Shown piece after piece: positions 15,632-24,062 of a stretch of DNA of 61,597 bases. How positions within the stretch are numbered: the first letter of the stretch is position 1; the number at the start of each line of letters is the position of its first letter. Location: the NCBI GenBank assembly GCA_007128315.1, contig SKXQ01000060.1, forward strand, positions 1 through 61,597, given 5' to 3'. The DNA is from Spirochaetaceae bacterium. Its GTDB lineage: Bacteria > Spirochaetota > Spirochaetia > DSM-27196 > SKKC01. The translations under genes and the position numbers were made by a program. The notes below the pieces were generated by a model. It saw only the letters and a program-made list of their open reading frames with translations, had not been told where the DNA came from and made no database searches.

Positions 15632-17236
15632 ATGGGTAACACGGGATCACAATCCACACATTGGGCAGACATACACGCAGAAAAGATCGTTCGCGAACGC
15701 GGTCCGCTCACACCGACCAAGTCACATTTTACCTGCGCTTCGGGTATCACTCCATCGGGAACGGTGCATATTGGAAACTTCCGGGAGATTATCTCGGTAG
15801 ATCTGGTGGTCCGGGCTCTGAAAGACAAGGGCGTTCCAGTCCGCTTTATATACTCCTGGGACGATTACGATGTATTTCGCAAGGTACCGAAAAACCTTCC
15901 CGACCCGGATACCTTCACGCAGCACCTGAGGCTCCCGATCACCCGGGTTCCTGATCCGTGGGGTGAGTATGACAGCTACGCCCGGGCTCACGAAAAGCGT
16001 CTCGAGGAGGTGCTTCCAACCCTCGGAATCGCGCCGGAGTACATCTACCAGACGGAACGCTACACCGCTTCGCATTATGCGAAAGGAATTCGTGTTGCGC
16101 TGGAGCACCGTGATACGATACGGGGCATTCTTGACGAGTTCCGCAGCGAACCACTTCCCACCGACTGGTGGCCGGTGAGTGTGTTCAGCCGGTTTACCGG
16201 CAGAGACAGCACGACGGTACTGTCCTGGGACGGCGAGTGGGGGCTCACGTACCGCTGCGATGACTCGGGTCGTGAGGAGACCGTCGACCTTCGTTCGGCG
16301 GACTGTGTGAAGCTGCCATGGCGGGTCGACTGGCCTATGCGCTGGAAGGAGGAAGGCGTCGACTTCGAGCCGGCCGGTAAGGAGCACCATTCAGCCGGGG
16401 GTAGTTTTGATACGGCGCGTCGCATCGTAGAGGCGGTATACGGTGGTGGTGCACCGGTTACGTTCAAATATGATTTCATCAGCATCAAGGGCATGGGTGG
16501 GAAGATCAGTTCATCGCTCGGAAACGTCATCGACCTGAACGATGTCCTTGCAGTATATCAGCCCGAGATCGTGCGCTACCTGTTTGCCGGAACCCGGCCG
16601 AATGCGGAGTTCGCCATCAGTTTTGATCTGGATGTCATAAAAATCTACGAAGATTATGACCGCTGCGAGCGGGTCTACTATGGCCTTGACGAGGTTGGAG
16701 AGAAGAAACGTGCGAAGGAGTCGCGCATCTACGAGCTGTCGCAGACCGGAGATGTGGCGAAAGAAGCGCCTGTTCAGATTCCCTTTCGCCATCTGTGCAA
16801 CGTGCTGCTGATAACCGCAGGCGACATTGACGCAGCGCTCGAACGTTTCGGAGATTTCACGGATGACGAACTCAGGCGGCATCGGGTGCGAGCAGCCTGC
16901 GCGTGGAACTGGACTCAGAACCATGCTCCCGAGGATTTCCGTTTCAGTCTCAGGAGCGGGTCAGATGATCCGGTGGATATCGACGACACAGCCCTCGCGT
17001 GTGTACGTTTCCTCGCCGAAGAACTTGAAGCGAACTTCGATGATCACGACGAGAAGAGTCTGCAGGAGTTCATTTATGCCTCGGCGCGGGAAAACGGCCT
17101 GGAGCCGGCTGATTTTTTTACGGCTATGTATCAGGTTCTCGTCGAAAAAGAGAAGGGGCCACGTCTTTCAGGCTTTCTCATCACACTCGGACGCGATACT
17201 GTACTCGATATACTGAAGCCGTATCGGAAAGGGTAG
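15632..17236 (+). CDS. lysS: Lysyl-tRNA synthetase, class I
   Basis: About 534 residues. Charges tRNA-Lys. It has the class I Rossmann signatures: SGTVHIGNFRE as the HIGH motif and GGKISSSLGNVI as the KMSKS motif. It matches the archaeal/spirochaetal class I LysRS, not the class II enzyme of most bacteria: GITPSGTVHIGN start, IYSWDDYDVFRKVP, and WPMRWKEEGVDFEPAGKEHH before the KMSKS loop. I favour the ATG at 15632 over the GTG six bases upstream. Followed after six bases by rpiA. No second LysRS is visible in the window. Confidence 0.95.
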   Translation: MGNTGSQSTHWADIHAEKIVRERGPLTPTKSHFTCASGITPSGTVHIGNFREIISVDLVVRALKDKGVPVRFIYSWDDYDVFRKVPKNLPDPDTFTQHLRLPITRVPDPWGEYDSYARAHEKRLEEVLPTLGIAPEYIYQTERYTASHYAKGIRVALEHRDTIRGILDEFRSEPLPTDWWPVSVFSRFTGRDSTTVLSWDGEWGLTYRCDDSGREETVDLRSADCVKLPWRVDWPMRWKEEGVDFEPAGKEHHSAGGSFDTARRIVEAVYGGGAPVTFKYDFISIKGMGGKISSSLGNVIDLNDVLAVYQPEIVRYLFAGTRPNAEFAISFDLDVIKIYEDYDRCERVYYGLDEVGEKKRAKESRIYELSQTGDVAKEAPVQIPFRHLCNVLLITAGDIDAALERFGDFTDDELRRHRVRAACAWNWTQNHAPEDFRFSLRSGSDDPVDIDDTALACVRFLAEELEANFDDHDEKSLQEFIYASARENGLEPADFFTAMYQVLVEKEKGPRLSGFLITLGRDTVLDILKPYRKG

Positions 17237-17242
17237 AGGCGT

Positions 17243-17950
17243 ATGGAACAGGTAAAGGCACAGGACCTGAAGCGCATTGCGGGCATTGCAGCAGCGGACG
17301 CAACTGTGGAAAGCGGTATGCGCATCGGCATGGGTACCGGCAGCACTGCGCGTTTTGCGATTCACCGTATCGCCGAACGCATCGCAGCCGGGGAGCTGAC
17401 CGGCATCGCTGTCGTTGCGTCGTCCTCGCAGGCTGCCGAAGAGTGCTATGCCGTCGGCCTGTCGGTTCTCGCCCTCGAAGACCCCCGCATCGGCGGGGAG
17501 CTCGACCTTGTTATCGATGGCGCAGACGAGGTCGATACCGCGGGGCGTGTCACCAAGGGCGGCGGGGCAGCACTCCTGCGGGAGAAGGTCATGGCCTACG
17601 CTGCTTCGCAGGTCGCTATCGTGGTAACGCGCGACAAGCATGTACCGGACCTGGGTCTGACGTTCCCGGTTCCCGTGGAGGTTGTTCCGTTTGCCGCGTA
17701 TACCGTGCGCGTCGCGCTGGAGCGCTATGGGTTTTCGGTAACAACCCGGACCGGAAGCGGCAAGATGGGGCCGCTCGTGACCGACAACGGGAATGTGATC
17801 CTGGACGTGGTGTTCGGGGAGCCGCAGGATGTTGCCCTGCTTGAATCGGAACTCGTAGAGATTCCCGGGGTCGTCGAAGTCGGATTGTTTACGAGACGAA
17901 CCTTTGACTTCTTTACCGTCGAGCCGGACGGGAGCGTGGCGCTTCCCTGA
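17243..17950 (+). CDS. rpiA: Ribose-5-phosphate isomerase A
   Basis: A 235-residue enzyme that interconverts ribose 5-phosphate and ribulose 5-phosphate in the pentose phosphate pathway. The family blocks are complete: GMGTGSTARFAI (phosphate binding), DLVIDGADEVD (catalytic Asp residues), KGGGAALLREKV (catalytic Lys) and the C-terminal EIPGVVEVGLF. Length is typical. It lies six bases behind the LysRS stop codon and converges on era, with only 13 bp between the stop codons. Confidence 0.96.
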   Translation: MEQVKAQDLKRIAGIAAADATVESGMRIGMGTGSTARFAIHRIAERIAAGELTGIAVVASSSQAAEECYAVGLSVLALEDPRIGGELDLVIDGADEVDTAGRVTKGGGAALLREKVMAYAASQVAIVVTRDKHVPDLGLTFPVPVEVVPFAAYTVRVALERYGFSVTTRTGSGKMGPLVTDNGNVILDVVFGEPQDVALLESELVEIPGVVEVGLFTRRTFDFFTVEPDGSVALP

Positions 17951-17963
17951 TCCCCGCGTTGTC

Positions 17964-18836
17964 CTATGTAACCACCTTCTTGATTACTTCGCTGCGTGTT
18001 CGCCACTTCGGGTGAACCTTTACCTTCAGATGCACACGGACCTTCCGTTCAAAAACGTCGCTCAGTTCGTGCTCCGCGTTCTCGCGGATCAGCCGTATCA
18101 TGCCGCCGCCCTTACCGACGAGTATGCCTTTCTGTGACTCGCGTTCGACGTAAATTGTGGCGTTAGCAACGAGGACGTTGCCTCTGTTCTGTTCTTCGAG
18201 GTCGGTGGTCTCGACATAGAGGGCGTGCGGAAGTTCTTCGCGGGTTCGAAGCATCGCCTGTTCGCGGATGATCTCGGAGACCCGGAACGCCGGTTCCTGA
18301 TCGGTGTAAAACTCATCCGGATACATGTGTGGACCCTCAGGAGCCATCGCGAAGAGAGCTGCAAGGAGTACATCAATGCCGTCGCCTTCCGTTGCGCTGA
18401 CCCGGATGGCGTTCTCAGGTGCCTTTGTCAGGCTGCTGTCGGCGACCAGATCCGCCTTGTTGAGGGCTACGATGGTGCGATCTGCCTCGGATTCAAGGAG
18501 CGATGACAGCGTTTCTTCCTCTTCTCCCGATGCACGCGTCAGGTCGACGACACGTAGAATCAGGTCTGAATCCTCCACCGTCTGGCGGATGAGACTCATC
18601 ATGTGATTATTGAACTTTCGCTCACTGTCGTGAAAGCCCGGAGTGTCAACAAATACGAGCTGTCCCCGCTCATCAGTATAGATTCCGCGGACCCTGTTCC
18701 GCGTTGTCTGCGGGACGGGGCTCACAATGGAGATCTTGTGCCCGCATATGGTGTTTAATAGTGTTGATTTGCCAACCGACGGTCGTCCTACGACTGCCAC
18801 AAAGGCACTTGCCTGCTGCCGGATTTGCTCATGCAT
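17964..18836 (-). CDS. era: GTPase Era, 16S rRNA/30S assembly factor
   Basis: 290 residues. The GTPase domain has G1 GRPSVGKST, G3 DTPGFHDSE and G4 NKAD; the C-terminal KH domain is recognisable in ILVGKGGGMIRLIRENAE, where GKGG is the RNA-binding loop. Era binds the 3' end of 16S rRNA and checks 30S maturation. Length matches the family (about 300). Divergent from clpP with a 67-bp shared promoter gap. Confidence 0.96.
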   Translation of the reverse strand: MHEQIRQQASAFVAVVGRPSVGKSTLLNTICGHKISIVSPVPQTTRNRVRGIYTDERGQLVFVDTPGFHDSERKFNNHMMSLIRQTVEDSDLILRVVDLTRASGEEEETLSSLLESEADRTIVALNKADLVADSSLTKAPENAIRVSATEGDGIDVLLAALFAMAPEGPHMYPDEFYTDQEPAFRVSEIIREQAMLRTREELPHALYVETTDLEEQNRGNVLVANATIYVERESQKGILVGKGGGMIRLIRENAEHELSDVFERKVRVHLKVKVHPKWRTRSEVIKKVVT

Positions 18837-18903
18837 AATTCCTTACAGTATACTCTGCTCAATAGCTCACGCTACAATACCCGAAACACCAAATGGAGAC
18901 TCT

Positions 18904-19524
18904 ATGAAACTGAATACATATCACAGGTTCGAATCGCAGGATGATGCAGACGACAGGAAGGATGCGAACGAGGAAGCCTCGGCCGGACTCATGCAGAAAA
19001 TGATGAAGACCCGGACGATTCTGCTTTCCGGCGAGGTGGACAAAAACCTCGCCGAACGGGTGGTGCGACAGCTTCTTCTGCTCGAGTCGGAGAGTGATGA
19101 ACCGGTTCGCATGTTTATCGACAGTCCGGGAGGGGATGCAGACGCCGGTTTCGCAATTTTCGACATGATGCGCTTCATTACCCCGCGGGTCATAACCGTC
19201 GGTATGGGCCTGGTCGCCAGCGCGGGTGCCTTGATCCTGCTTGGCGCGGCAAAAGAGGACCGCGTTGCGCTGCCGAACAGCCATTATCTGATTCATCAGC
19301 CCCTTTCGGGGATGCGGGGCGTCGCCACCGACATTGAAATACACGCCGCGGAGATCGAGAAAATGAGGGTTCGCATTAACGCGCTGATCAGCGACGAGAC
19401 CGGACAGGAGCTTTCCAAGGTAGAGAAAGATACCGATCGTGACTTCTGGATGAGTGCGGGTGAGGCGGTCGAGTACGGTCTCGTGTCGCGCATTGTCAAA
19501 GGCCGTGCTGAGCTTTCCAGCTGA
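18904..19524 (+). CDS. clpP: ClpP-family serine protease
   Basis: 206 residues from the ATG that follows GGAGAC. The catalytic triad can be placed: Ser106 in GLVASAGAL, His131 in HYLIHQP, and the Asp in DRDFWMSAGEAV (about 180), with the ClpP block FIDSPGGDADAG. The nucleophile box differs from the usual AASMGA, and the sequence is divergent from typical ClpP1, so this is likely one of two or more ClpP paralogues. It should form a barrel that degrades proteins delivered by ClpX or ClpA. The next gene, purC, begins seven bases after its stop. Confidence 0.85.
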   Translation: MKLNTYHRFESQDDADDRKDANEEASAGLMQKMMKTRTILLSGEVDKNLAERVVRQLLLLESESDEPVRMFIDSPGGDADAGFAIFDMMRFITPRVITVGMGLVASAGALILLGAAKEDRVALPNSHYLIHQPLSGMRGVATDIEIHAAEIEKMRVRINALISDETGQELSKVEKDTDRDFWMSAGEAVEYGLVSRIVKGRAELSS

Positions 19525-19531
19525 TATCCGT

Positions 19532-20491
19532 ATGTATCCTCAATGGCTCAGGCGTTTTTTGCCAAACTGTTTCGCAGGCTTCGAGGATCAGAGTCTTCCC
19601 GATGGCGTGAGTGTCACGCACGGGAAGGTTCGTGATGTCGTGGATCTCGGTGACGATCTGCTGATTGTAGCTACAGACAGGGTCAGTGCTTTTGACAGGG
19701 TGCTCGCGCTTGTTCCGTGTAAGGGGGAAGTGCTGACTCGCACGAGCCTTTACTGGTTTGCCACAACTGCACATATCGTCCCCAACCACGTTCGCGAGAT
19801 GGTGACTCCGCGATGCATGCGGGTCGAAAAGGCACGCGTACTTCCCGTGGAGGTAGTCGTCAGAGGGTATCTCGCCGGATCGGCCTGGCGGGATTATGAA
19901 GCGGGGCGTACGGTATCCGGTGTCAGGCTGCCGCCAGGAATGCAGAAGGGAGATGAACTCCCTGCGCCCATAGTTACACCTTCCACGAAGGCATCTGCGG
20001 GGCACGATCAACCGATCTCGGAACACGATCTGGTCGCAGGGGGGCTTGTGGAAACGGTGGTTTGGGAACAGGTGCGCGAAGCGGCTCTGGCGCTCTTCCG
20101 GTTTGGTCAGAGTACCTCCAGGAAGGCAGGGCTTCGTATGGTCGATACCAAGTACGAGTTCGGACAGAAACCCGATGGAAGTCTGATCCTGGTGGATGAG
20201 CTTCACACCCCGGACAGCTCGCGCTTTCAGCTCCTCCCTGACGGGGAAGGTTTCGTCGGACGCGAGACTGCACCGCTTCATCTTGACAAGGAATACCTCC
20301 GCTCCTACCTCATGGAACAGGGCTTCCGTGGTGACGGGGCCATACCCGACATCCCGGAAGACGTGATTCTCGAGCTCGCCGGGCGATATGTGGAAGCGAT
20401 CGAACGACTGACCGGAGCGGAGTTCGAACCAATGACCGCCGACCCGGACCGGGAGTTTGACCGCATTCTGTCGGTTGCGACCGGACGCTGA
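19532..20491 (+). CDS. purC: SAICAR synthetase
   Basis: 319 residues from the ATG giving MYPQWLRRF. Joins aspartate to CAIR in purine synthesis. Landmarks: HGKVRDVVDLGDDLLIVATDRVSAFD, VEVVVRGYLAGSAWRDY, PIVTPSTKA and LVDTKYEFG variant MVDTKYEFG, then DELHTPDSSRF. Length fits the longer, yeast Ade1-like version (about 300) rather than the short 240-residue E. coli form. It is probably co-transcribed with clpP. Confidence 0.95.
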   Translation: MYPQWLRRFLPNCFAGFEDQSLPDGVSVTHGKVRDVVDLGDDLLIVATDRVSAFDRVLALVPCKGEVLTRTSLYWFATTAHIVPNHVREMVTPRCMRVEKARVLPVEVVVRGYLAGSAWRDYEAGRTVSGVRLPPGMQKGDELPAPIVTPSTKASAGHDQPISEHDLVAGGLVETVVWEQVREAALALFRFGQSTSRKAGLRMVDTKYEFGQKPDGSLILVDELHTPDSSRFQLLPDGEGFVGRETAPLHLDKEYLRSYLMEQGFRGDGAIPDIPEDVILELAGRYVEAIERLTGAEFEPMTADPDREFDRILSVATGR

Positions 20492-20498
20492 CCGGTTT

Positions 20499-20518
20499 AT
20501 CACCAGAGTCGCGGACAG
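20499..20518. repeat. Fragment of the dispersed 95-bp repeat
   Basis: Twenty bases here match the 3' block of copy A (ATCACCAcAGTCGCGGACAG) with one difference, and copy B with four. The rest of the repeat is not recognisable. It sits between purC and the next gene, a few bases past the purC stop. Confidence 0.45.
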
Positions 20519-20584
20519 CCGGATTCTGAAAACCTTTCCAATCAGACTGAACTTCCCAGGCGTATATACCGGTGGAGGCTTCAG

Positions 20585-21673
20585 ATGGAAAACCCCGGTA
20601 TACGAAGGATTCTGTCGTTCTGGCAGCGATACTCGCGTTCGGTCGCAGTAACACTCATCAGCCTGTGTCTGATGCCCGTGTCGTGTCGGACAGACGGGTT
20701 GTCACCAGGCGATTCCTTCGTTGTTGCAAGCTGGAACGTGGAGAACCTCTTTGACGCGGTATCCGATGGAACCGAGTTCGATGGTTTCGATCCAGTGCGA
20801 GGCGGCTGGAACGAGCGGCTGTATCACGCGAAGCTGACGAATACCGTCAGGGTCATCGATGAGCTCTCATCCGAAGGCACCGCGGTTCTCGCGCTGCAGG
20901 AAATCGAAAACAGACAGGTACTGTCTGATCTCTGGGATCGGCTCGCAGATCACCGATTCCGCTACGGGTATATGATCGATGAAACCGGAGGACCCTTCCA
21001 CAACGCGGTCCTAAGCCGTTACGAGATTAGCTATGCACGCGTGCACGCACTGTCGATGCCCTGGGCGGCGCCCGGTCGGCTCATTCTTGAGCTTGACATC
21101 GTTGTGAACAGTGACGTGACGCTTGTTCTGTTCGTGAACCACTGGCATTCCCGCCGAGGAGGCGAAGTGGAGACAGAACCTTCGCGGCGTCTTGCCGCCG
21201 CTCTCGTCGCACGCAGGGTTATCGAGAGAAGCGGTGAAGACGGTATCGGTATTCTTGTAGTCGGTGATCTCAACGCGAACCACGACGACTACGCACGGGC
21301 CTCGGGGAGCTATCAGACCGCGCTCATGCCCGTTTCGGGAATCGACACATATGACCGAGGCGGTTCACTGTTCCTCAGCGGTGATCCTTCCGACGTTCAG
21401 CAGTACGACGCTGTGGTGTTGTATTCTCCGTGGAAGAACGGTGCCGGACCGGGAAGCTATGTGTACCGGGAGGAATGGAACACCATCGACCATATGCTCT
21501 TCGGGGCAGGGTTCGGGGCAGGCGGTGTGCTCGAGCTTGAAGAGTTCCGGGTGGTTGCCGAAGCGTTCATGGTGACCGCCAGTGGAGCGCCGCGGCGCTG
21601 GCGAAGCGACAGGGCTTCGGGTTACTCCGATCACCTACCGCTGGTGGCGCGGATACGGCTGAGAGGCGATTGA
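20585..21673 (+). CDS. Endonuclease/exonuclease/phosphatase-fold lipoprotein
   Basis: A 362-residue predicted lipoprotein: a positively charged start, a hydrophobic stretch and the lipobox LMPVSC place it at the cell surface or in the periplasm. The EEP (DNase I-like) fold is clear: ASWNVENLFD, ALQEIENRQVL with the metal-binding Glu, FVNHWHSRRGG with the catalytic His, VVGDLNANHDD and a final SDHLPLVARI. The phosphodiesterase centre seems intact, so it may be a secreted nuclease or a lipid or sugar phosphatase. It follows GGTGGAGG at a good distance. No operon partner is evident. Confidence 0.85.
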   Translation: MENPGIRRILSFWQRYSRSVAVTLISLCLMPVSCRTDGLSPGDSFVVASWNVENLFDAVSDGTEFDGFDPVRGGWNERLYHAKLTNTVRVIDELSSEGTAVLALQEIENRQVLSDLWDRLADHRFRYGYMIDETGGPFHNAVLSRYEISYARVHALSMPWAAPGRLILELDIVVNSDVTLVLFVNHWHSRRGGEVETEPSRRLAAALVARRVIERSGEDGIGILVVGDLNANHDDYARASGSYQTALMPVSGIDTYDRGGSLFLSGDPSDVQQYDAVVLYSPWKNGAGPGSYVYREEWNTIDHMLFGAGFGAGGVLELEEFRVVAEAFMVTASGAPRRWRSDRASGYSDHLPLVARIRLRGD

Positions 21674-21684
21674 TACACAGATGT

Positions 21685-22554
21685 CTAACGGCCTTCGAGA
21701 CGGTCGAGCGCGGTACCGAGGCGGTCAAATTTCCTGTCGGTTTCGGACGCGGCTTTCAGGGCGTTCTTCAGATGGGTCCGGAGGACAGACTGCGCCTGTT
21801 CGGTCTCGTCGAGCATGCGCCGAACAGCGGCGACGAGATCGGCAAGTTCCGACACCCGCGACTGGAAAGATATTCCCCTCATTGCGTGGGCTACGGTTAA
21901 CAGATACAGAAACAGTGTTCCAGGACTCACCGGTATGACCCGCATCGTCAGCATTTCGCGCATTGTGTCAGATGCATCGGTCACGAACAGTCTGTGGTAG
22001 AGACCTTCGCTCGGTACGTACATAAGCGCATACGGTGTTGTCCCGGACTCGGGCTGTATGTAGCGTGACTGTATGGCTTTTGCGTGGTCGGTGAAACCCT
22101 TTCGGATGGTCTTTGGTATTTCTGTGGTCGATGGGTTGTCTGCGAGAAACGATCTGATTGCTTCGAGCGGGAACTTCGAGTCAATCGGTATGTGTGTGTC
22201 AGCCAGGTGGATAATTGCGTCCACGCGGCTTCCATCAGGGTACCCGTACTGAAGATCGAAGGCATCGCGCGGTAGATACTGCCCGAGAAGCTCAGCCAGC
22301 ATGGTTTCACCGACCTCGCCCCTGGTCCGGGGAACGGCAAACACACGGTTCAGGTCCTGAAGCTGCTCAGACATGCTCGTCAGGGCCTTCAGACGCTCCT
22401 CGACAAGCGCCAGGGTTGTCGTCGCATCGGAACCCGAGGTGTACGCTCGAAGGCGGAACACCCGTACGGTCAGAACGATTACAAGGATCGCGAGAAGGAT
22501 AGTCAGGACGAGGCTCCCCGCGACGAGTCCGAATGGCAGCTGCATGGGCAGCAT
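21685..22554 (-). CDS. rmuC: RmuC-family DNA recombination protein
   Basis: 289 residues from the ATG giving MLPMQLPFG. One N-terminal membrane helix (LVAGSLVLTILLAILVIVLTV) precedes a coiled coil and the RmuC nuclease-like core: RTRGEVGETMLAELLGQYLP, VDAIIHLADTHIPIDSKFPLEA and YALMYVPSEGLYH. RmuC limits inversions at short repeats in E. coli; the core resembles restriction-endonuclease folds. It is shorter than E. coli RmuC (475), mainly in the coiled coil. Divergent from the SH3 gene. Confidence 0.9.
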   Translation of the reverse strand: MLPMQLPFGLVAGSLVLTILLAILVIVLTVRVFRLRAYTSGSDATTTLALVEERLKALTSMSEQLQDLNRVFAVPRTRGEVGETMLAELLGQYLPRDAFDLQYGYPDGSRVDAIIHLADTHIPIDSKFPLEAIRSFLADNPSTTEIPKTIRKGFTDHAKAIQSRYIQPESGTTPYALMYVPSEGLYHRLFVTDASDTMREMLTMRVIPVSPGTLFLYLLTVAHAMRGISFQSRVSELADLVAAVRRMLDETEQAQSVLRTHLKNALKAASETDRKFDRLGTALDRLEGR

Positions 22555-22575
22555 GCTATCGGTTTCAGTGCCGGG

Positions 22576-22605
22576 TTGACAACAATTGGAAACGCTATTG
22601 ACAAT
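22576..22605 (+). promoter_or_regulatory. Promoter candidate for the SH3-M48-cyclase operon
   Basis: A consensus TTGACA (22576-22581) and GACAAT (22600-22605) are 18 bp apart, about 70 bp before the first start codon of the operon. Confidence 0.4.
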
Positions 22606-22674
22606 GAACCGGGGCATCGCAGCGGGGCGTTCTGCCTGCACTCATACACAAGAAAAGGGTAGGGAGGTTGTGAA

Positions 22675-23151
22675 ATGGGCAAAGTGATCATTGCTCTTTT
22701 TCTGTTCTGTTCCGGATTTATCTACGGGCAGAGTTCAGAAATGCTCAGCATTGCCGTCAGGGAGGCTGCACTCAGGGATAGACCGAATCATCTTTCGCGG
22801 GTAATCGTGCGGCTGAACTATGCCGATGAGGTCGAACTGATCGACTCGCAGCGTGACTGGCTCCGTGTTCGCACGGGAGGTTCCGAAGGATGGTTGCACC
22901 AGGATGCGGTCAGTGAGGAACGTATCGTTCTCGGAGCTGGTGACCGGGATGTCGATCGCGATGCCGGTTCACGGGAGGTTGCGCTGGCCGGTCGTGGGTT
23001 TAATCAACAGGTTGAAGAAGAGTTTCAGTCGCAGAGCGGACTTGATTTTTCCGCCGTAGACCGCATCGAGGCGCGTGCGATAGATCTCGATGAGCTGCAG
23101 CGTTTTCTCGAAGAAGGTAATCTGCGTATGCCTGAAGGGGATGAATCATGA
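22675..23151 (+). CDS. Secreted SH3-domain protein
   Basis: 158 residues. A signal peptide is likely (MGKVIIALFLFCSGFIYGQ). Residues about 25-80 form a bacterial SH3 domain: VREAALRDRPNHLSRVIVRLNYADEVEL broken by loops, then DWLRVRTGGSEGWLHQDAV. Such domains often bind peptidoglycan or proteins in the periplasm. The rest is acidic and low in features. The start codon follows AGGGAGG. Its stop overlaps the M48 protease start by four bases (ATGA), so the two products are probably made together and may interact. Confidence 0.8.
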   Translation: MGKVIIALFLFCSGFIYGQSSEMLSIAVREAALRDRPNHLSRVIVRLNYADEVELIDSQRDWLRVRTGGSEGWLHQDAVSEERIVLGAGDRDVDRDAGSREVALAGRGFNQQVEEEFQSQSGLDFSAVDRIEARAIDLDELQRFLEEGNLRMPEGDES

Positions 23152-24062
23152 TTTCGCGTATAATGAAGACTCTTTTCGCGTCTGTCCTCGTCGGCGTCAT
23201 CGCAATCACGTGTTCGTCTCTCGGCGCGATTTCATCGGTCGGAGCGACGATCGGTGTCGCAACCGGCGTTCTTGACGAAAGACAGGCGGAAGGGATCAGG
23301 CGGACCGGCGAACTGACCGAGCGCTCCTTCGAGGAGTTTACACCGGAGCAGGAGTACTATCTCGGACGCGCGGTGTCCGCGCGGATTGTAGCTGAGTACG
23401 ACTTTTATGAAGACGAACAGGCAAACACGTACATCAACAATATAGGAATGATACTTGCGTATGCTTCGGATCGCCCGCAGCTTTTTGCCGATTATCGCTT
23501 TCAGATTCTCGACAGCGATGAGCTCAACGCGTTTGCCGCACCGAGCGGACTGGTTTTTGTGACCCGCGGCATGCTCCGCCTTGCAGGAAGTGAGGACGAA
23601 GTCGCCTCCATTCTCGCGCACGAGATTGCACACATACAGCACCGACACGGACTCGAAAGCATACGAACATCGCGGGTCACGGCGGCTCTGACGAGTGCTG
23701 CACTGACCGGTGCCCAGTTTGCAACGAGTTCGGAGATCCGTGAGCTCACGGCTGTGTTCGAAGATTCCATCGACGACGTCACACAGACCCTGTTTACGGC
23801 GGGGTATTCGCGTCGAAGCGAAACCGAGGCCGATGTTACTGCGGTCGAAATTATGCGTCGCGTGGGCTACGACCCGCGGTCTCTGGTGCGTTTTCTTGAG
23901 CGCATGCAGGACCAGTGGAATCCTGACGGACCGGGTTTCGCGCAGACACACCCTTCACCGGATAGTCGAATCAATGACATCAGTTCGGAGATCCGACCAG
24001 GGGATCCTCGGGAAACGAGGGGGCGCACCGACCGGTACCACCGGTATCTCGGAGGCATATAA
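23148..24062 (+). CDS. M48-family metalloprotease, predicted lipoprotein
   Basis: 304 residues. The N-terminus has a hydrophobic stretch ending AITC, a plausible lipobox. The zinc site is HEIAH (158-162), and the third ligand Glu is in RRSETEADVTA about 65 residues on, as in the BepA/LoiP/Oma1 group. Another family block is NAFAAPSGLVFVTRGML. BepA-type proteases check outer-membrane protein assembly. The gene overlaps the SH3 gene by four bases and the cyclase gene by one (TAATG), so all three are coupled. There are no TPR repeats after the protease domain, unlike BepA. Confidence 0.9.
   Translation: MISRIMKTLFASVLVGVIAITCSSLGAISSVGATIGVATGVLDERQAEGIRRTGELTERSFEEFTPEQEYYLGRAVSARIVAEYDFYEDEQANTYINNIGMILAYASDRPQLFADYRFQILDSDELNAFAAPSGLVFVTRGMLRLAGSEDEVASILAHEIAHIQHRHGLESIRTSRVTAALTSAALTGAQFATSSEIRELTAVFEDSIDDVTQTLFTAGYSRRSETEADVTAVEIMRRVGYDPRSLVRFLERMQDQWNPDGPGFAQTHPSPDSRINDISSEIRPGDPRETRGRTDRYHRYLGGI

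Noticed and set aside
23232-23951. Long minus-strand frame over the M48 gene
   Set aside because: It is antisense to a conserved protease and has the composition of a shadow frame.
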